Source: Cylindrotheca closterium
Taxonomy: Eukaryota; Bacillariophyta; Bacillariophyceae; Bacillariales; Bacillariaceae
Direction: 5' to 3'
Length of the DNA: 64,000 bases
NCBI GenBank assembly: GCA_933822405.4
Contig: CAKOGP040002291.1
Span: forward strand, 62,001-126,000
In this document: positions 1-9,440 of the stretch, piece by piece
Layout: every line of letters starts with the position of its first letter
How positions within the stretch are numbered: the first letter of the stretch is position 1
The notes under the pieces: generated by a model
Databases searched by the model: none
Seen by the model: only the letters and a program-made list of their open reading frames with translations
What the model was told of the DNA's origin: nothing
Translations under genes and position numbers: made by a program

Positions 1-158
1 TTGTCCGTCGTGAACTACTGTACCTAAAACGACTATTAGAGTCTGACTCAGTCTTCCCAAAATCTGACGTTGTCCCATCATCAAACAACAAGATCTCAAC
101 CCTCCAACCATTCGTCACATCTCTCAACACAACCTTTTACAAAACAAATCCAAATAAA

Positions 159-725
159 ATGAAACTCTCTCTCCTTTCCACCGTCGCTCTTATTGGAAGC
201 GCAGCAGCCTTTGCTCCCAACTCCGCACCCAAGGTCAAAACGGCCTTGGATCTTGCAGTCGGAGAGACTGCCCCTGAGTTCTCCCTCGTGGACCAAAACG
301 GCAAGACCGTCACTCGCTCCTCCTTCAAAAAGCCACTTGTTGTCTACTTTTACCCTTCTGACTCTACCCCTGGATGCACCGTCCAAGCTCAGACCTTCAA
401 CGAGAAGATCAAGGAGATCCGCAAGACTTACGGAGCCGACGTCGTTGGTATCTCTGGACAAGGAGCCGATTCCAAGCAAAAGTTCGCCGAAGAACTTGGC
501 TTGACCTTCTCCATCTTGGCCGATGAAGACAACGCTGTCCGTAAGGCTTTTGGAGTCCCTCGCGCTGCCTTTGGCTTGTTTCCCGGTCGTGTTACCTACG
601 TTTTGGACAAGGCTGGTGTCTGCCAATTGGTCTATGATGAACTGGCAGATGCCGCTTCTCACGTCGACAAGGCTGCTGAGACTTTGGCCGAAATGAAGCC
701 CACCAAGAAGTTTTCCCTTTTCTAA
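159..725 (+). CDS. Plastid-targeted peroxiredoxin Q (BCP-type), apparently 1-Cys
   Basis: Thiol peroxidase of the PrxQ/BCP family, reducing H2O2 and alkyl hydroperoxides, 188 aa. Residues 1-17 form a hydrophobic signal peptide ending at an ASAF-type site (GSAAA|FAP, F18), which in diatoms directs a bipartite presequence to the plastid. The thioredoxin fold follows (residues ~32-180). The peroxidatic Cys is C73 in [10 protein letters not shown]. Canonical PrxQ carries its resolving Cys five residues later; here that position is Gln (CTVQAQ). The only other Cys is C155 (KAGVCQL). By inference the enzyme works as a 1-Cys peroxidase or uses C155 or an external thiol. The ATG at 159 is in frame with the signal peptide and lies in an A-rich leader. 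Single exon. Stroma versus thylakoid location is not shown. Confidence 0.93.
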   Translation: MKLSLLSTVALIGSAAAFAPNSAPKVKTALDLAVGETAPEFSLVDQNGKTVTRSSFKKPLVVYFYPSDSTPGCTVQAQTFNEKIKEIRKTYGADVVGISGQGADSKQKFAEELGLTFSILADEDNAVRKAFGVPRAAFGLFPGRVTYVLDKAGVCQLVYDELADAASHVDKAAETLAEMKPTKKFSLF

Positions 726-1394
726 ATCTGTATTGCTATCATAGAAATAAAAATAAATCGACACAACTACTTTTGGGAAAGCTCCCCATATTGCGTGGAT
801 GACAACGATGGATACTCTTCTAATACCCTCCAGGCATGAACCAATGGAAGTTCTTTCTCCTTCTCCCTTAGATTGATGCATATCGTGTATTAGCAGGAGG
901 AGGTTGCTTCCTCAGAGTATCGACAACGTGAAATCATTGGTCAGGCAGATAAACGAAGCCCGAATGATCGTTCCTTCAAAATCTAGTGCCAGTCTTACTT
1001 CTGAAGAAGAATGCCTATTGTTGTTACAGTATTATCACTTTGGTCGCGATATTGAGGCATTGTGTACAGTACTGGGTAACCCTTTCCTATTTTTTAATAC
1101 CTGTAGTGGTATTCCTCGGCGCATCGTCAGACACGATGAACGAATCAAAGAGGGGACAATATAAACATAGAGAGCTGTGCGGAATGCGGAATTGAAATAT
1201 AGCAATAGTCCTATCATTATATTGTATCTAAATTGCCCTTGTCGATTTTTTTAATAGCAAGAAGAGTCCAAGAGTTGTAGATATTCGACTCTCAGATTGC
1301 ACTCACGGTCACAACAGACATGGAATGCGTCTTCGAAAATTTACAGAAGACTACAGTCCAGTCAAAAGCGTTTGTCCCAGGATTCACGGCTGAT
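726..1394. other. Intergenic, no supported gene
   Basis: Holds the 3' flank of the peroxiredoxin gene (an AATAAA-like A/T stretch near 745-760) and the 3' flank of the minus-strand gene that ends at 1395. Short ORFs near 904-1195 overlap in several frames and match no family I recognise. Confidence 0.5.
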
Positions 1395-2123
1395 TTACAC
1401 CAGCAGTGATGATCGATTTCTCGAAGTCGACCGAGATGATCTTTTGGTGCTCTTTCTGTCACGGCTGCTTTTTCGACCGTTGGAAGTCGAGCGTGAACGT
1501 TCCTTAGAATGTTGTCTTTCCTTGGATCGTGGGCGTTCCTTAGACCGTTGCCTGTCCTTGGATTGCGGACGTTCCTTAGATCGTTCCTTGGACCGTTGCC
1601 TGTCCTTGGATCTTTCCTTCGATCTTTCCTTCGAACGTGCTGGTCGATGCTCACGATCGTCCATTCTGTGGTATTCATCTCCCTTCGCAGAAGAAGATGA
1701 TTTGCTGCGTGTGCGAGTACCCGATCTTGATCGGGCTGGGCGGGACTTGGAGCTAGATTTTTCTGAACGAGAAGTGGCTCTTGAGGCGGCAGAGGAAACC
1801 TTCTTTCGTCGCCGTCTTCCGCTTAGGCATTTGAATACGATGACTGCAAAGGCAATAGCGATTGCTGCTGCTATTAGCTTCATCTCCATTGAAATACCAT
1901 CCGAATTGGCGGCACTAACTGAGACTCCATCATCATCATTATATTTTCCTTTGCTGGTGGCTGATGTCTTGGAGGACTCTGCCGCACCGCTGTTGTACTG
2001 TTGCATGCTGTAGTCATCATCGTACCATCCTGCTTGTTTCATATAGTAGTTCAATGCGTCATCGTTATTTGAACTGACTCTTCGTCGAACTGACATTTCG
2101 TATCGGTTGCCTCTGAGACCCAT
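1395..2123 (-). CDS. Single-pass membrane protein with RS/RSKE-repeat basic tail (paralogue 1)
   Basis: Unrecognised family. From the ATG at 2123 (A at -3, G at +4) the protein is 242 aa; an alternative in-frame ATG is at 2096. The N-terminal third is acidic/polar and carries YYMKQAGWYDDD. A single hydrophobic helix follows (GISMEMKLIAAAIAIAFAVI), then a stop-transfer RRRRKK. The C-terminal half is a long Arg/Ser/Lys tail built on RSKER/DRQ repeats, encoded by an imperfect minisatellite at about 1480-1640. The next gene on the same strand (2658-3287) has the same order of parts and similar sequence around AGW and the helix, so the two are tandem paralogues. The tail resembles SR-protein RS domains and basic diatom biosilica-associated proteins only in composition, so no function is assigned. 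The predicted topology places the basic tail in the cytosol (inference). Confidence 0.7.
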   Translation of the reverse strand: MGLRGNRYEMSVRRRVSSNNDDALNYYMKQAGWYDDDYSMQQYNSGAAESSKTSATSKGKYNDDDGVSVSAANSDGISMEMKLIAAAIAIAFAVIVFKCLSGRRRRKKVSSAASRATSRSEKSSSKSRPARSRSGTRTRSKSSSSAKGDEYHRMDDREHRPARSKERSKERSKDRQRSKERSKERPQSKDRQRSKERPRSKERQHSKERSRSTSNGRKSSRDRKSTKRSSRSTSRNRSSLLV

Positions 2124-2657
2124 GCTTGCATGTATGGTGTGAGTGTGAGAATGCTGGCACAGCGAAAGAAACACCGTTATTTGTTGAGAATGTGGTTGCA
2201 GTTTTGCGAGTCGTACGTAAAATGGAAACCTTCGGTGATGAATAAAATTATATCTTTTGGCGACGGTTAGCAATGTTGTAGGTGTGCGCGCGTGCAACGG
2301 AAGATAATTTGAAATACCCCACAACCGCCACCCCATAACCGCAATTTGGAAATACCGGGACCGGTACCGTTACTCCAGTACTATTGGAAGCATCTAAAAA
2401 TATTTTTTAAAAGTAAGTTTTTGTCAATACTATAGTAGCGTTGCTTCCTGAACCTAAGCTTCCTGAACCTAAGAGGGGGCTTGGAACTGAAAAGGAATTC
2501 CTAGCGTGGACCAACTTGAATAGAAGTCAATAATATGGTCGTTTGTAATAGCCATCGTCCCAAACCAACAACGCTTGTTCCCGAATCGTAGCATCTGCTG
2601 ATATATAGATTGTGAATGTGTCTGCCTTTGTGTACTGTACCCCTGTACCCTGGTTTT
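2124..2657. promoter_or_regulatory. Spacer between the two RS-tail paralogues
   Basis: Should contain the promoter of the 1395-2123 gene and the 3' end of the 2658-3287 gene. A 15-bp direct repeat (CTTCCTGAACCTAAG) occurs twice back to back near 2444-2474. No other structure seen. Confidence 0.35.
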
Positions 2658-3287
2658 CTAGACCAGCTCGCTTGGTCCCATTCTGCTTCCCGACTTGGAG
2701 CGAGACAAAAGGCGACTCTTTTTCGTCTTCTTCTTGGGGTCTCGGCTTTTACTCCTTCCGAACCTTGACGACTTCTTCTCCTTCTTCTCCTTCTTTGGTT
2801 TCTCGCTCTTGACCGTTTCTTTGACGTCTTCCATTTGATGATAATCATCAGGTTTGGCAGCAGAGGAAGATCGTTTCGGTCGCGATGCCGAGCGTGAAGA
2901 TGGTCGGCTGCGTGATGCCGTTCGAGAAACACGAGAGAGTCGAGATACCTTGGTATCATCCGAGGAAGGAACAACCTTCTTCTTTTTCTTCTTTTTTCGC
3001 CTGCCAGAAGCAAGGATTTGATACACAACGATCGCAACCACGACCGCAATGAAAGCAGCAACAAGCTTGAGCTGCAAACTGATTCCTTCAGAGGAGGACG
3101 ATGACTTTATCATGGACGAAAACCCACCACCATCGTCGTTTTGACTAGATGTAGACGTTGTGGTCGTGGTAGTACTCGTGGATGTGGCTTCTGCTGCATC
3201 ATCATCCACAGTCCATCCAGCATTATTCATCCAGTAACTCACTTCATCGACGCGGCGATGTTGTCGTCCTACCATATTTCGACTCAT
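2658..3287 (-). CDS. Single-pass membrane protein with basic RS-like tail (paralogue 2)
   Basis: 209 aa, start ATG at 3287 (A at -3). Same architecture as the minus-strand gene downstream: an N-terminal segment with EVSYWMNNAGWTVDDD, a Ser/Thr-rich linker (a run of alternating S/T around residues 35-50), one hydrophobic helix (LQLKLVAAFIAVVVAIVVYQ), a stop-transfer of Arg/Lys (GRRKKKKKKK), then a Ser/Arg/Lys tail with SRSRPSSRSASR and EKPKKEKKEKK. The helix and the AGW/DDD box are the most conserved parts between the two genes, and both keep a Y-H-x-M-[DE]-D box in the tail. The tails have diverged: this copy is more Lys-rich and lacks the long RSKE array. Function unknown. Confidence 0.72.
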   Translation of the reverse strand: MSRNMVGRQHRRVDEVSYWMNNAGWTVDDDAAEATSTSTTTTTTSTSSQNDDGGGFSSMIKSSSSSEGISLQLKLVAAFIAVVVAIVVYQILASGRRKKKKKKKVVPSSDDTKVSRLSRVSRTASRSRPSSRSASRPKRSSSAAKPDDYHQMEDVKETVKSEKPKKEKKEKKSSRFGRSKSRDPKKKTKKSRLLSRSKSGSRMGPSELV

Positions 3288-3520
3288 TGTTCTTTTCTTT
3301 ATGAAATGATCAGTGAGATTGATCCAGGTATGCTTTTTCGTCTTGATTTACAAGGAGTGGGCTAATACTTGCTCAACTCCCGGTCTTGGATGGAGTCTCT
3401 TTCCCTCCAATGATCGCTAAAAGAGAGTCAACAACAACAAATATATCGCCAAACGGTTATGCAGGACGTCGTTGAGACACTAGCGAAACACATGTCTTTA
3501 CCGCGCGTTTCGTGAGAACA

Positions 3521-4981
3521 ATGCAAAAAAGTTCCACTCTCCTCCATCAGTCTCCATCGCGCAGAATTCATGTTGATAATTCTTCATTTCAAAGGTGCTT
3601 GTCGTACATCTCATTGGACGCTACAACAGAGATGACAAGAGCAACAGAATACCCCCAAACAAAAGGCTATAGCCGGAACACAATATGCACTGCATTACTA
3701 GCAGCTATTGCTGTGCTCAAGATTCCTGAGAATGCTAAGGTTACCGCATTCCAACAAATAAATGTTGTGACACCATTTCAAACACGTCAGTCAATCATAA
3801 CGCAAAGGTTCTCTTCGGTTGGTGATGGCGCTATCCCGCCGGAAGACCCAGAAGAGGGTGGGGGAGGTGATTTAGATGGCTTTTTGAATCCCAAAAAGGA
3901 GTCTGATAACTTGAAAAAGGCTCGTGAATTCATGAGTGAGTCCAGCCTACCATTGTCATACGATGAAGATGATGAGACAAATGACGAGGCCGATGGAATC
4001 GACAAGGTTCCGCTGGATCACAAGTCGTCAGCGCTGGTTGGCGCATTTGGATCTTCCTCCTCTTCATCGCTGTTTGCTGATGAGGCCAGCATGGATGCTC
4101 AACTGGCAAAGAACCCATACATGCAAGTTGTGTCCAAGCTATCGCCCTCTGAGATCATTTCAAAGTTCACCGCAACGGCGAATCCACGAGTTCAAGAAGC
4201 GGTCCGATCAACCATTTTAGGGTTGATCGGAAGCCTTCCGAAAATGGCATTCGAGACAACCACCATCACCACAGGACAACGATTGGCGTCACTTATGTTT
4301 CAGCTACAAATGACAGGGTACATGTTCAAGAATGCCGAGTACCGTCTCAGCTTGTCGCAATCTCTGGGCATCAATCCAATTGACACCACCCACATGCTCT
4401 CTGGTGACCCCACGGTGCAACTGGAGGATATACAAGAAAAGATCATGTCGGGGAAAATCAAGGGCAAGCTGAAGGTGCGTATGGGCAAAAAGCCAGAATC
4501 TGATAAGGCACTTCCCTCCACCGACACGATCAACGATCCCAATGAAATCGAAGTAGATGCCGCTGCATACATGTCAGAACTCCGATCAGAAGTTTCCAAA
4601 CTGAAAGAGGAATTGAAAGAGCACGAGGATGCAAAAGAGGAGGAGCTACGAAAAGATTTGCTTCTTTACATTAGAACTTTACCCGCACAGGAGCTCAAGG
4701 AGCTCACAAACACTATGAGTCAAGACGTTCTTGTTTGCATGAAGGGTCTAGTACAAGCGGTTCTCGCAGGAATTGGAGATGGCAAGATTGCTCCTGATAC
4801 CGTGACGGAACAGTCTGGAGAAGCGATGGCGCAGCTTTGCATGTGGCAACTTGCTGTAGGATACAATCTACGGGAACTCGAAGTCCGAGAAGAATTGAAG
4901 AATAAACTAACCGGAGGCATGGGCAATGCCAGTGACGACGAGAACGGCATTGACTTTTCACAACCGGGAATCTTGGAATAA
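3521..4981 (+). CDS. DUF760-family protein, probably plastid-targeted, two DUF760 units
   Basis: 486 aa from the ATG at 3521; the frame is open a little further upstream but without an ATG. An internal ATG at 3632 would place a hydrophobic stretch (TALLAAIAVL) and an AF-type motif (KVTAFQ) near the N-terminus, as in diatom plastid presequences, so 3632 is a credible alternative start. An acidic low-complexity segment (DEDDETNDEADG) precedes the first DUF760 unit (about residues 200-290, NPRVQEAVR...GLIGSLP...MTGYMFKNAEYR). A charged coiled-coil segment follows, then a second related unit (about 385-470, LLLYIRTLP...AQLCMWQLAVGYNLRELE). Plant DUF760 proteins are chloroplast proteins of poorly defined role. 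No intron seen. Confidence 0.82.
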   Translation: MQKSSTLLHQSPSRRIHVDNSSFQRCLSYISLDATTEMTRATEYPQTKGYSRNTICTALLAAIAVLKIPENAKVTAFQQINVVTPFQTRQSIITQRFSSVGDGAIPPEDPEEGGGGDLDGFLNPKKESDNLKKAREFMSESSLPLSYDEDDETNDEADGIDKVPLDHKSSALVGAFGSSSSSSLFADEASMDAQLAKNPYMQVVSKLSPSEIISKFTATANPRVQEAVRSTILGLIGSLPKMAFETTTITTGQRLASLMFQLQMTGYMFKNAEYRLSLSQSLGINPIDTTHMLSGDPTVQLEDIQEKIMSGKIKGKLKVRMGKKPESDKALPSTDTINDPNEIEVDAAAYMSELRSEVSKLKEELKEHEDAKEEELRKDLLLYIRTLPAQELKELTNTMSQDVLVCMKGLVQAVLAGIGDGKIAPDTVTEQSGEAMAQLCMWQLAVGYNLRELEVREELKNKLTGGMGNASDDENGIDFSQPGILE

Positions 4982-5145
4982 AAGCCTCCACGTGTAATCC
5001 CGACCCCGCGGTTCGCATGACGCATGACCTACAGCACACTCTGGTATTTCAAAAGACCATGGTCCGAACTTGCAGAACTCCTTGATTCTGACCGCCTAGA
5101 ATAGATCACAAAATAATCAAAAGTAAATCCGGCTAGTTGAATTCT

Positions 5146-6705
5146 TTACGCCTGGGGTGTTTCCCATCTTCCTACCATGGATAGATGCATTTGTTGATGC
5201 TCCTCGCAGCAGTACCTTGCCCCTTCTAGTTTCTCGCCGAGAACTGTGCATCCATTCCCACAAACCACACAAGGATACGGGGCACTATATGGAGCGTCTG
5301 CAATGCCTTTCAGGCATCGGTCATGCGGCAAGTGATCCAATTCGATTCGTATTCTGGTGCTCTGAACATTCAAAAGTTTTGACAGAGCGCATTTGGAATA
5401 GGGGTCAGGGGCGCCTCCTCGCATGACCAAGAGTTCCCGAACACTTCGCTTGTACGCTTCCTCGGCTTCTTCTACATTGACATACTGAAGGACATCTCCA
5501 AGCCGCTCATTACAAAATGCTGTACCCTGACACAAATGGCCTTCTCCAAGTATTCCCACCCGGCAACCAATTTGCTTATAACAGGCTTCAGCAGCTAGTT
5601 TGTATTCTCCTACTTGGTTGTAGTAATCTGATTGTAGTTGGTAGCACTTTTCAGCCAAAGAATGGCAACTGTGTGGTGGATTCAGTTCCTCTATCTGTTT
5701 CGTCATTGATTGGAGTTGGTAGCCATTTCCGCCTTCGTCAGCCACCAGTTTGATTTCTTCGATCACCTTTTGTAGCCTTGATTCTTCTTCCAACATTCTC
5801 TCCGTGTAATCGTCTGTCGCCAAGTTGTTGCAGACACTGCAAGGTAACAACCGGGGAATACTTGAAGCCAGTTGTTGGTGTACCAAATGGACTCCTTGGC
5901 AGGTTGTCGTACTCTGGCACATACATGGAAAGCGACGTGTGTCGTCTCCAAGTATATTGGAACAGCGTACACAGTTGCAGAGAAAGCCCTTACTGTGCAA
6001 AAGCTCTTCCCTCCTCTCATGTGTTGGCGACAAGGGTTGGCCTATGTAGTCAACTGTCAGCTCTTCTCCCGCCTGAATTTTGGTGATTGCTCGTATTTGC
6101 TTCGATGCCCCATCTGGCTCTGTCATCCAGGCACAGTTAGGACGGCAGGAATGGCTCATCTTGCACGCGACTTCAAACAGACCGAATCCGTAATCTGTAC
6201 CAGGTCCTAACCCATCATCGGAAGGTGGACACAGTTCTACGCCATTGAATCGAATCACCATGGCCAGTTTGATGAAATCTTCAATGTTCTGCAGAACATC
6301 GTCCCTCCGAGAGTCATCCTCGTCCAGCTTGGTACCTTCGCATTCTCTGTGTTGTCCTTGCTTCTTTTCGACAGTTTCATTTAGGTGTTGTCGAATAGCG
6401 TCGGCCTGAGAGCAATCTGTTTCTTGGTACATTTTCAAGATGCGATCTCGAATATCCTTGGGCTGTTGTTGAAAATACCACCAATCAGTCCACATTTGTG
6501 GCCCTTCGGCGAGGTAGTCGGGAACGGGGCCGGATTCATCCAAGCTGGACCCTCGTGTTCGAATGGACAAAAGAGCGGTTTCCCGGAAAACAATTAGCCC
6601 AAGCGGCCCTGGTTCCAAAGATTTGGTGGATACCAAGACCATCCCATGATCCTCTGTCTGCTTCATCTCAACTGCAGCGCTGCAGATTCGATCACTCTCA
6701 ATCAT
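5146..6705 (-). CDS. SET-domain (SMYD-like) protein, putative lysine methyltransferase
   Basis: 519 aa, single exon, ATG at 6705. The N-terminal part (residues ~15-60) fits a split SET start (VSTKSLEPGPLGLIVFRETA). After an inserted helical region, the SET core contains CKMSHSCRPNCAW (the NHSCxPN-type motif, first residue Ser instead of Asn), AGEELTVDYIGQPL with the conserved ELTxxY, and a post-SET cysteine cluster FLCNCVRCS. These are the SAM/Lys-binding and zinc parts of SMYD-type enzymes. The C-terminal half has helical, TPR-like segments. The last 45 residues carry a small Cys/His cluster (CVVCGNGC...YCCEEHQQMH) resembling a MYND finger moved to the C-terminus. Histone or non-histone substrates cannot be told from sequence. 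Confidence 0.85.
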   Translation of the reverse strand: MIESDRICSAAVEMKQTEDHGMVLVSTKSLEPGPLGLIVFRETALLSIRTRGSSLDESGPVPDYLAEGPQMWTDWWYFQQQPKDIRDRILKMYQETDCSQADAIRQHLNETVEKKQGQHRECEGTKLDEDDSRRDDVLQNIEDFIKLAMVIRFNGVELCPPSDDGLGPGTDYGFGLFEVACKMSHSCRPNCAWMTEPDGASKQIRAITKIQAGEELTVDYIGQPLSPTHERREELLHSKGFLCNCVRCSNILGDDTRRFPCMCQSTTTCQGVHLVHQQLASSIPRLLPCSVCNNLATDDYTERMLEEESRLQKVIEEIKLVADEGGNGYQLQSMTKQIEELNPPHSCHSLAEKCYQLQSDYYNQVGEYKLAAEACYKQIGCRVGILGEGHLCQGTAFCNERLGDVLQYVNVEEAEEAYKRSVRELLVMRGGAPDPYSKCALSKLLNVQSTRIRIELDHLPHDRCLKGIADAPYSAPYPCVVCGNGCTVLGEKLEGARYCCEEHQQMHLSMVGRWETPQA

Positions 6706-6757
6706 GTTGGGTGAGCAGATGGCGATCTTCTAGTAGGAGTGAATGCTCCCTTTAATA

Positions 6758-7081
6758 TCAACGTTTGCTTTCAAAGACCGTTTCCTCGTTGACAAACTTG
6801 AGGAATCTTTTCTGGTCGATGCTTAGTTGCTGAAAAATTATTGGTCTTTTAGTTGAGCTGTTCATTTGTGGCTTGGCCGGTTTATTGTTGACAGAAGGAT
6901 TGGTGTTGAAATTAGGAGAAGGATGGTTGGTTGTGCAACCGTGGGGGCAAGCATCTGGTCCAAATGAATTTTTCACATCAGCCACCGACCCGGAAGTGGG
7001 CTGCCTGCTCCCACTCTTGTCTGTCCACGTGCGTCCACGCGACAGAACATGAAACAACAAAAACACAATAGAACGTGACAT
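6758..7081 (-). CDS. Possible small secreted or hypothetical protein
   Basis: A 107-aa ORF lies in the 435-bp gap between the divergent SET gene and the hydrolase gene at 7141. It starts with a short hydrophobic N-terminus (MSRSIVFLLFHVLS) that could be a signal peptide, then a Pro/Asn/Lys-rich body. I recognise no family, and its promoter would overlap that of the 7141 gene. It may equally be a chance ORF. Confidence 0.25.
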   Translation of the reverse strand: MSRSIVFLLFHVLSRGRTWTDKSGSRQPTSGSVADVKNSFGPDACPHGCTTNHPSPNFNTNPSVNNKPAKPQMNSSTKRPIIFQQLSIDQKRFLKFVNEETVFESKR

Positions 7082-7140
7082 CGAAATCCAAAACCTAGCA
7101 CGATCAACAAACTCAACTCAAAAGTCGCATCACGATCACG

Positions 7141-7740
7141 ATGAGGACGGTGATAGTATGCCCAGGCAACGGATGTTCTGATATTCGAAATTCTAACTGG
7201 TATGGCCAGATGCATCAGAAATTGACCGAGGATCACGGAAACCCTTGCATCTGTGAAGATTTTCCCGACCCCTTGCACGCTCGACGAGATCGGTGGGTTC
7301 CTTTTATCCGATCATTAGCCGAGAGACAAGACAAGCCGGAAGACGTGATATTAGTGGGTCATAGTTCGGGAGCTCAAGCTGCCCTTCGATATGCCGAGCT
7401 ATATCCAGTGCACGCCTGCATCTTGGTGTCGGCAACCTACACCGACTTGGGCGATGCTCACGAAAGGGCGTCTGGATATTATCCACAAACGGCCAGGCAA
7501 AAAGATGGGGAGTTCATCGAAACAAATCCATATCTATTTCTGGACATGACGAAGAACTGTGCCAATTGGCACCAGTTTCATTCCGATGATGACCCATTCA
7601 TTCCATTGAATGAAGCAGAACGGATCAGAGATGGACTAGGATTGACTGAAAAGGACGACAACTATCACATGCTTCCAGGACGATCACATTTCTTTCGATA
7701 TTCATCGGAGATTCTGGATGTGATTTTGCAACTGTGCTAG
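7141..7740 (+). CDS. RBBP9/YdeN-family serine hydrolase
   Basis: 199 aa, complete, ATG at 7141. A compact alpha/beta-hydrolase of the RBBP9 (DUF1234/YdeN) family: the N-terminal strand runs into the family PGNG motif (TVIVCPGNG), the nucleophile elbow is VILVGHSSGAQ, the acid is in FHSDDDPFIP, and the catalytic His is in PGRSHFF near the C-terminus. Length and motif order match single-domain RBBP9 proteins, which are Ser hydrolases with few established natural substrates. No presequence, so probably cytosolic. An upstream region of ~60 bp separates it from the minus-strand ORF at 6758-7081. Confidence 0.9.
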   Translation: MRTVIVCPGNGCSDIRNSNWYGQMHQKLTEDHGNPCICEDFPDPLHARRDRWVPFIRSLAERQDKPEDVILVGHSSGAQAALRYAELYPVHACILVSATYTDLGDAHERASGYYPQTARQKDGEFIETNPYLFLDMTKNCANWHQFHSDDDPFIPLNEAERIRDGLGLTEKDDNYHMLPGRSHFFRYSSEILDVILQLC

Positions 7741-7927
7741 TCTAGTCAAGTTGGTCGAAAGACCCGTGACTGTCATTCATATCATTCATTCATTGATTGA
7801 TTCTGACCGTTGAGTCAAACTCTGCCATCAGCATGCATACGTCATCCGTAACTGGCGTGCAATGACAGAAAGGATACCATTTACTATTCAAAATTCTCTA
7901 CATCTTACATCTAAATTTTACTGTACT
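7741..7927. other. Convergent 3' spacer
   Basis: Short spacer between the 3' ends of the RBBP9-like gene and the BED-finger gene. It contains an ATTC/TTGA-rich stretch (ATTCATATCATTCATTCATTGATTGATTC) near 7775-7803. Confidence 0.4.
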
Positions 7928-9440
7928 CTATTGCTCAATGAAGTTGACAAGCTTGTTTGCCACCTCTTCTTCGTGCTGTTCAATAATTTTCTCTACAAAG
8001 CTGGAAAAGATGTCTTTTCCCTTCCGTTGAAGCTTTTGCTTCTTTCGTTTGTTCTTCAAGGCTTCCATCAAGCCCTTATACTGCTTCTTTCGTTCCTCGT
8101 CAATATCCTTGGAGGTGCAGGGTTGAATATCGTTCCCTCGATATTGATTTACGTGATAGATTGCCTTGGTAGCATTGTGTTGACTAAAGACTCGGTTGCA
8201 CCACAGGCACTTCCAGCACTTCTCCCCAGTCGGCCGTCTGGTTCGAATGACATAGTTGTCATCCCAGATACTGTTCAAAGGGCCGATGGAGGGGGGAGAG
8301 ACCACTGGTTTGGTATCCAGATCGGATGGCATTTCTTGGGTGTTGTCACCTTCGTCTTCGTCAGCAGTACTTTCAGCGGAGGTTGGAAGACTGATGACTC
8401 TTCCTGAAGGTGGAGTGGGCTCAGATTCCATATCCTTTCTAGAGCGCTTTTTCTTTTGGATCTTCTTGGAACTACTGGAAGTGATAGGAGTGCAGTATTG
8501 ACCGCTTTCTCCTGAAGTGTAACGAGGACGAGGGGAGGAAGACGGAGTGATGGATGTCGATAGAGGTGGCAAGGGAGCAGCCGATGTGGTATATTCATCA
8601 GAGTCATCTTGTTCGACATTACACTGCAGCTTTTTGGTCTTCTTTCGTCGCTTAGCTTCAAGAGAGACCATCAAGCTCGCATAACGAATCTTGTGCTCTT
8701 CATCCATGTTCTCAGCTGAACAAGGCTGTTGGAACGAAATAATCAGAATGCTTTTTGTTAGGGCTAGTAGACTATCTTGCAAGCAGTCCATACTAATTTG
8801 TTTCGTACCTTGATATCGCATCCCTTCCGTCTATTCAAGTGATGAATCGTCTTAGTAGCATTCCATTGAGAGAAACGTTGATCGCACCAGAGGCACCTCC
8901 AGAATTTCTGTCCCTTCTGATCGGACCACTTCATGATTTTGTCATCTTCCCACACACTTCCGACCTTGACCATTTCAGTAGGGGTTGCGACCGACTCCTC
9001 GCAACTCTCATTAGAGCTATCTGAACTTGGTTGGTATTGAATCATGTTGGCTACGCGTTTATTGCTGATTCGTTTCCTTTTTGCCTCCAGTATTTTCATA
9101 AGTTCGCTATAACGACGTTTGCTATCGTCATCAATGGCGTTGGAGGCACAGGGCTAGAAGATGAAGCATTCAGATATGTTAGACATAAGTCCTACCAATA
9201 CGCAATACCCAGGCTTCTAGGTTTGTACTTTGCTCGTACCTTGATGCTATAGCCCTTCACTTGATTCAAATGATAAACCGCTTTTGTTCCATTCCATTGA
9301 TTGAAAGTGAGGCTACACCACAAACACTTCCACTGACGTTGTCCATCATCTTCTGTTGGTAGTTTTTCGACATGGGGATCATCCCAGATGCTCTTCAGAT
9401 GATTCCCCCCAACATCGTCTTGTATAGAAGAATCACTCAT
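7928..9440 (-). CDS. Three-exon protein with three BED-like C2HC zinc fingers
   Basis: Exons by splice consensus and phase: 9440-9240, 9153-8809, 8725-7928 (all phase 0; donors AAG|GTACG, acceptors TCTAG| and CAACAG|), giving 447 aa. Three copies of one finger are visible: WKCLWCSLTFNQWNGTKAVY-H, WRCLWCDQRFSQWNATKTIH-H and WKCLWCNRVFSQHNATKAIY-H. Each begins with S[IV]W[DE]D about 18 residues earlier and ends in KG/RG-x-x-I then PC, a C-x2-C-x14-H-x11-C arrangement. Such W-x-C-x-W-C...NATKA fingers are common in diatom DNA-binding or transposon-derived proteins related to BED fingers. Each finger is followed by a Lys/Arg-rich helix (SELMKILEAKRKR). Finger 3 is joined to its PC-helix without an intron, while fingers 1 and 2 are split there. 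Between fingers lie Ser/Thr/acidic linkers. Probable nuclear DNA-binding protein; target unknown. Confidence 0.8.

Noticed and set aside
96..881. 261-aa minus-strand open frame over the peroxiredoxin gene
   Set aside because: Antisense shadow: the plus-strand product is a clear PrxQ with motif and presequence, while the minus reading has no family resemblance.
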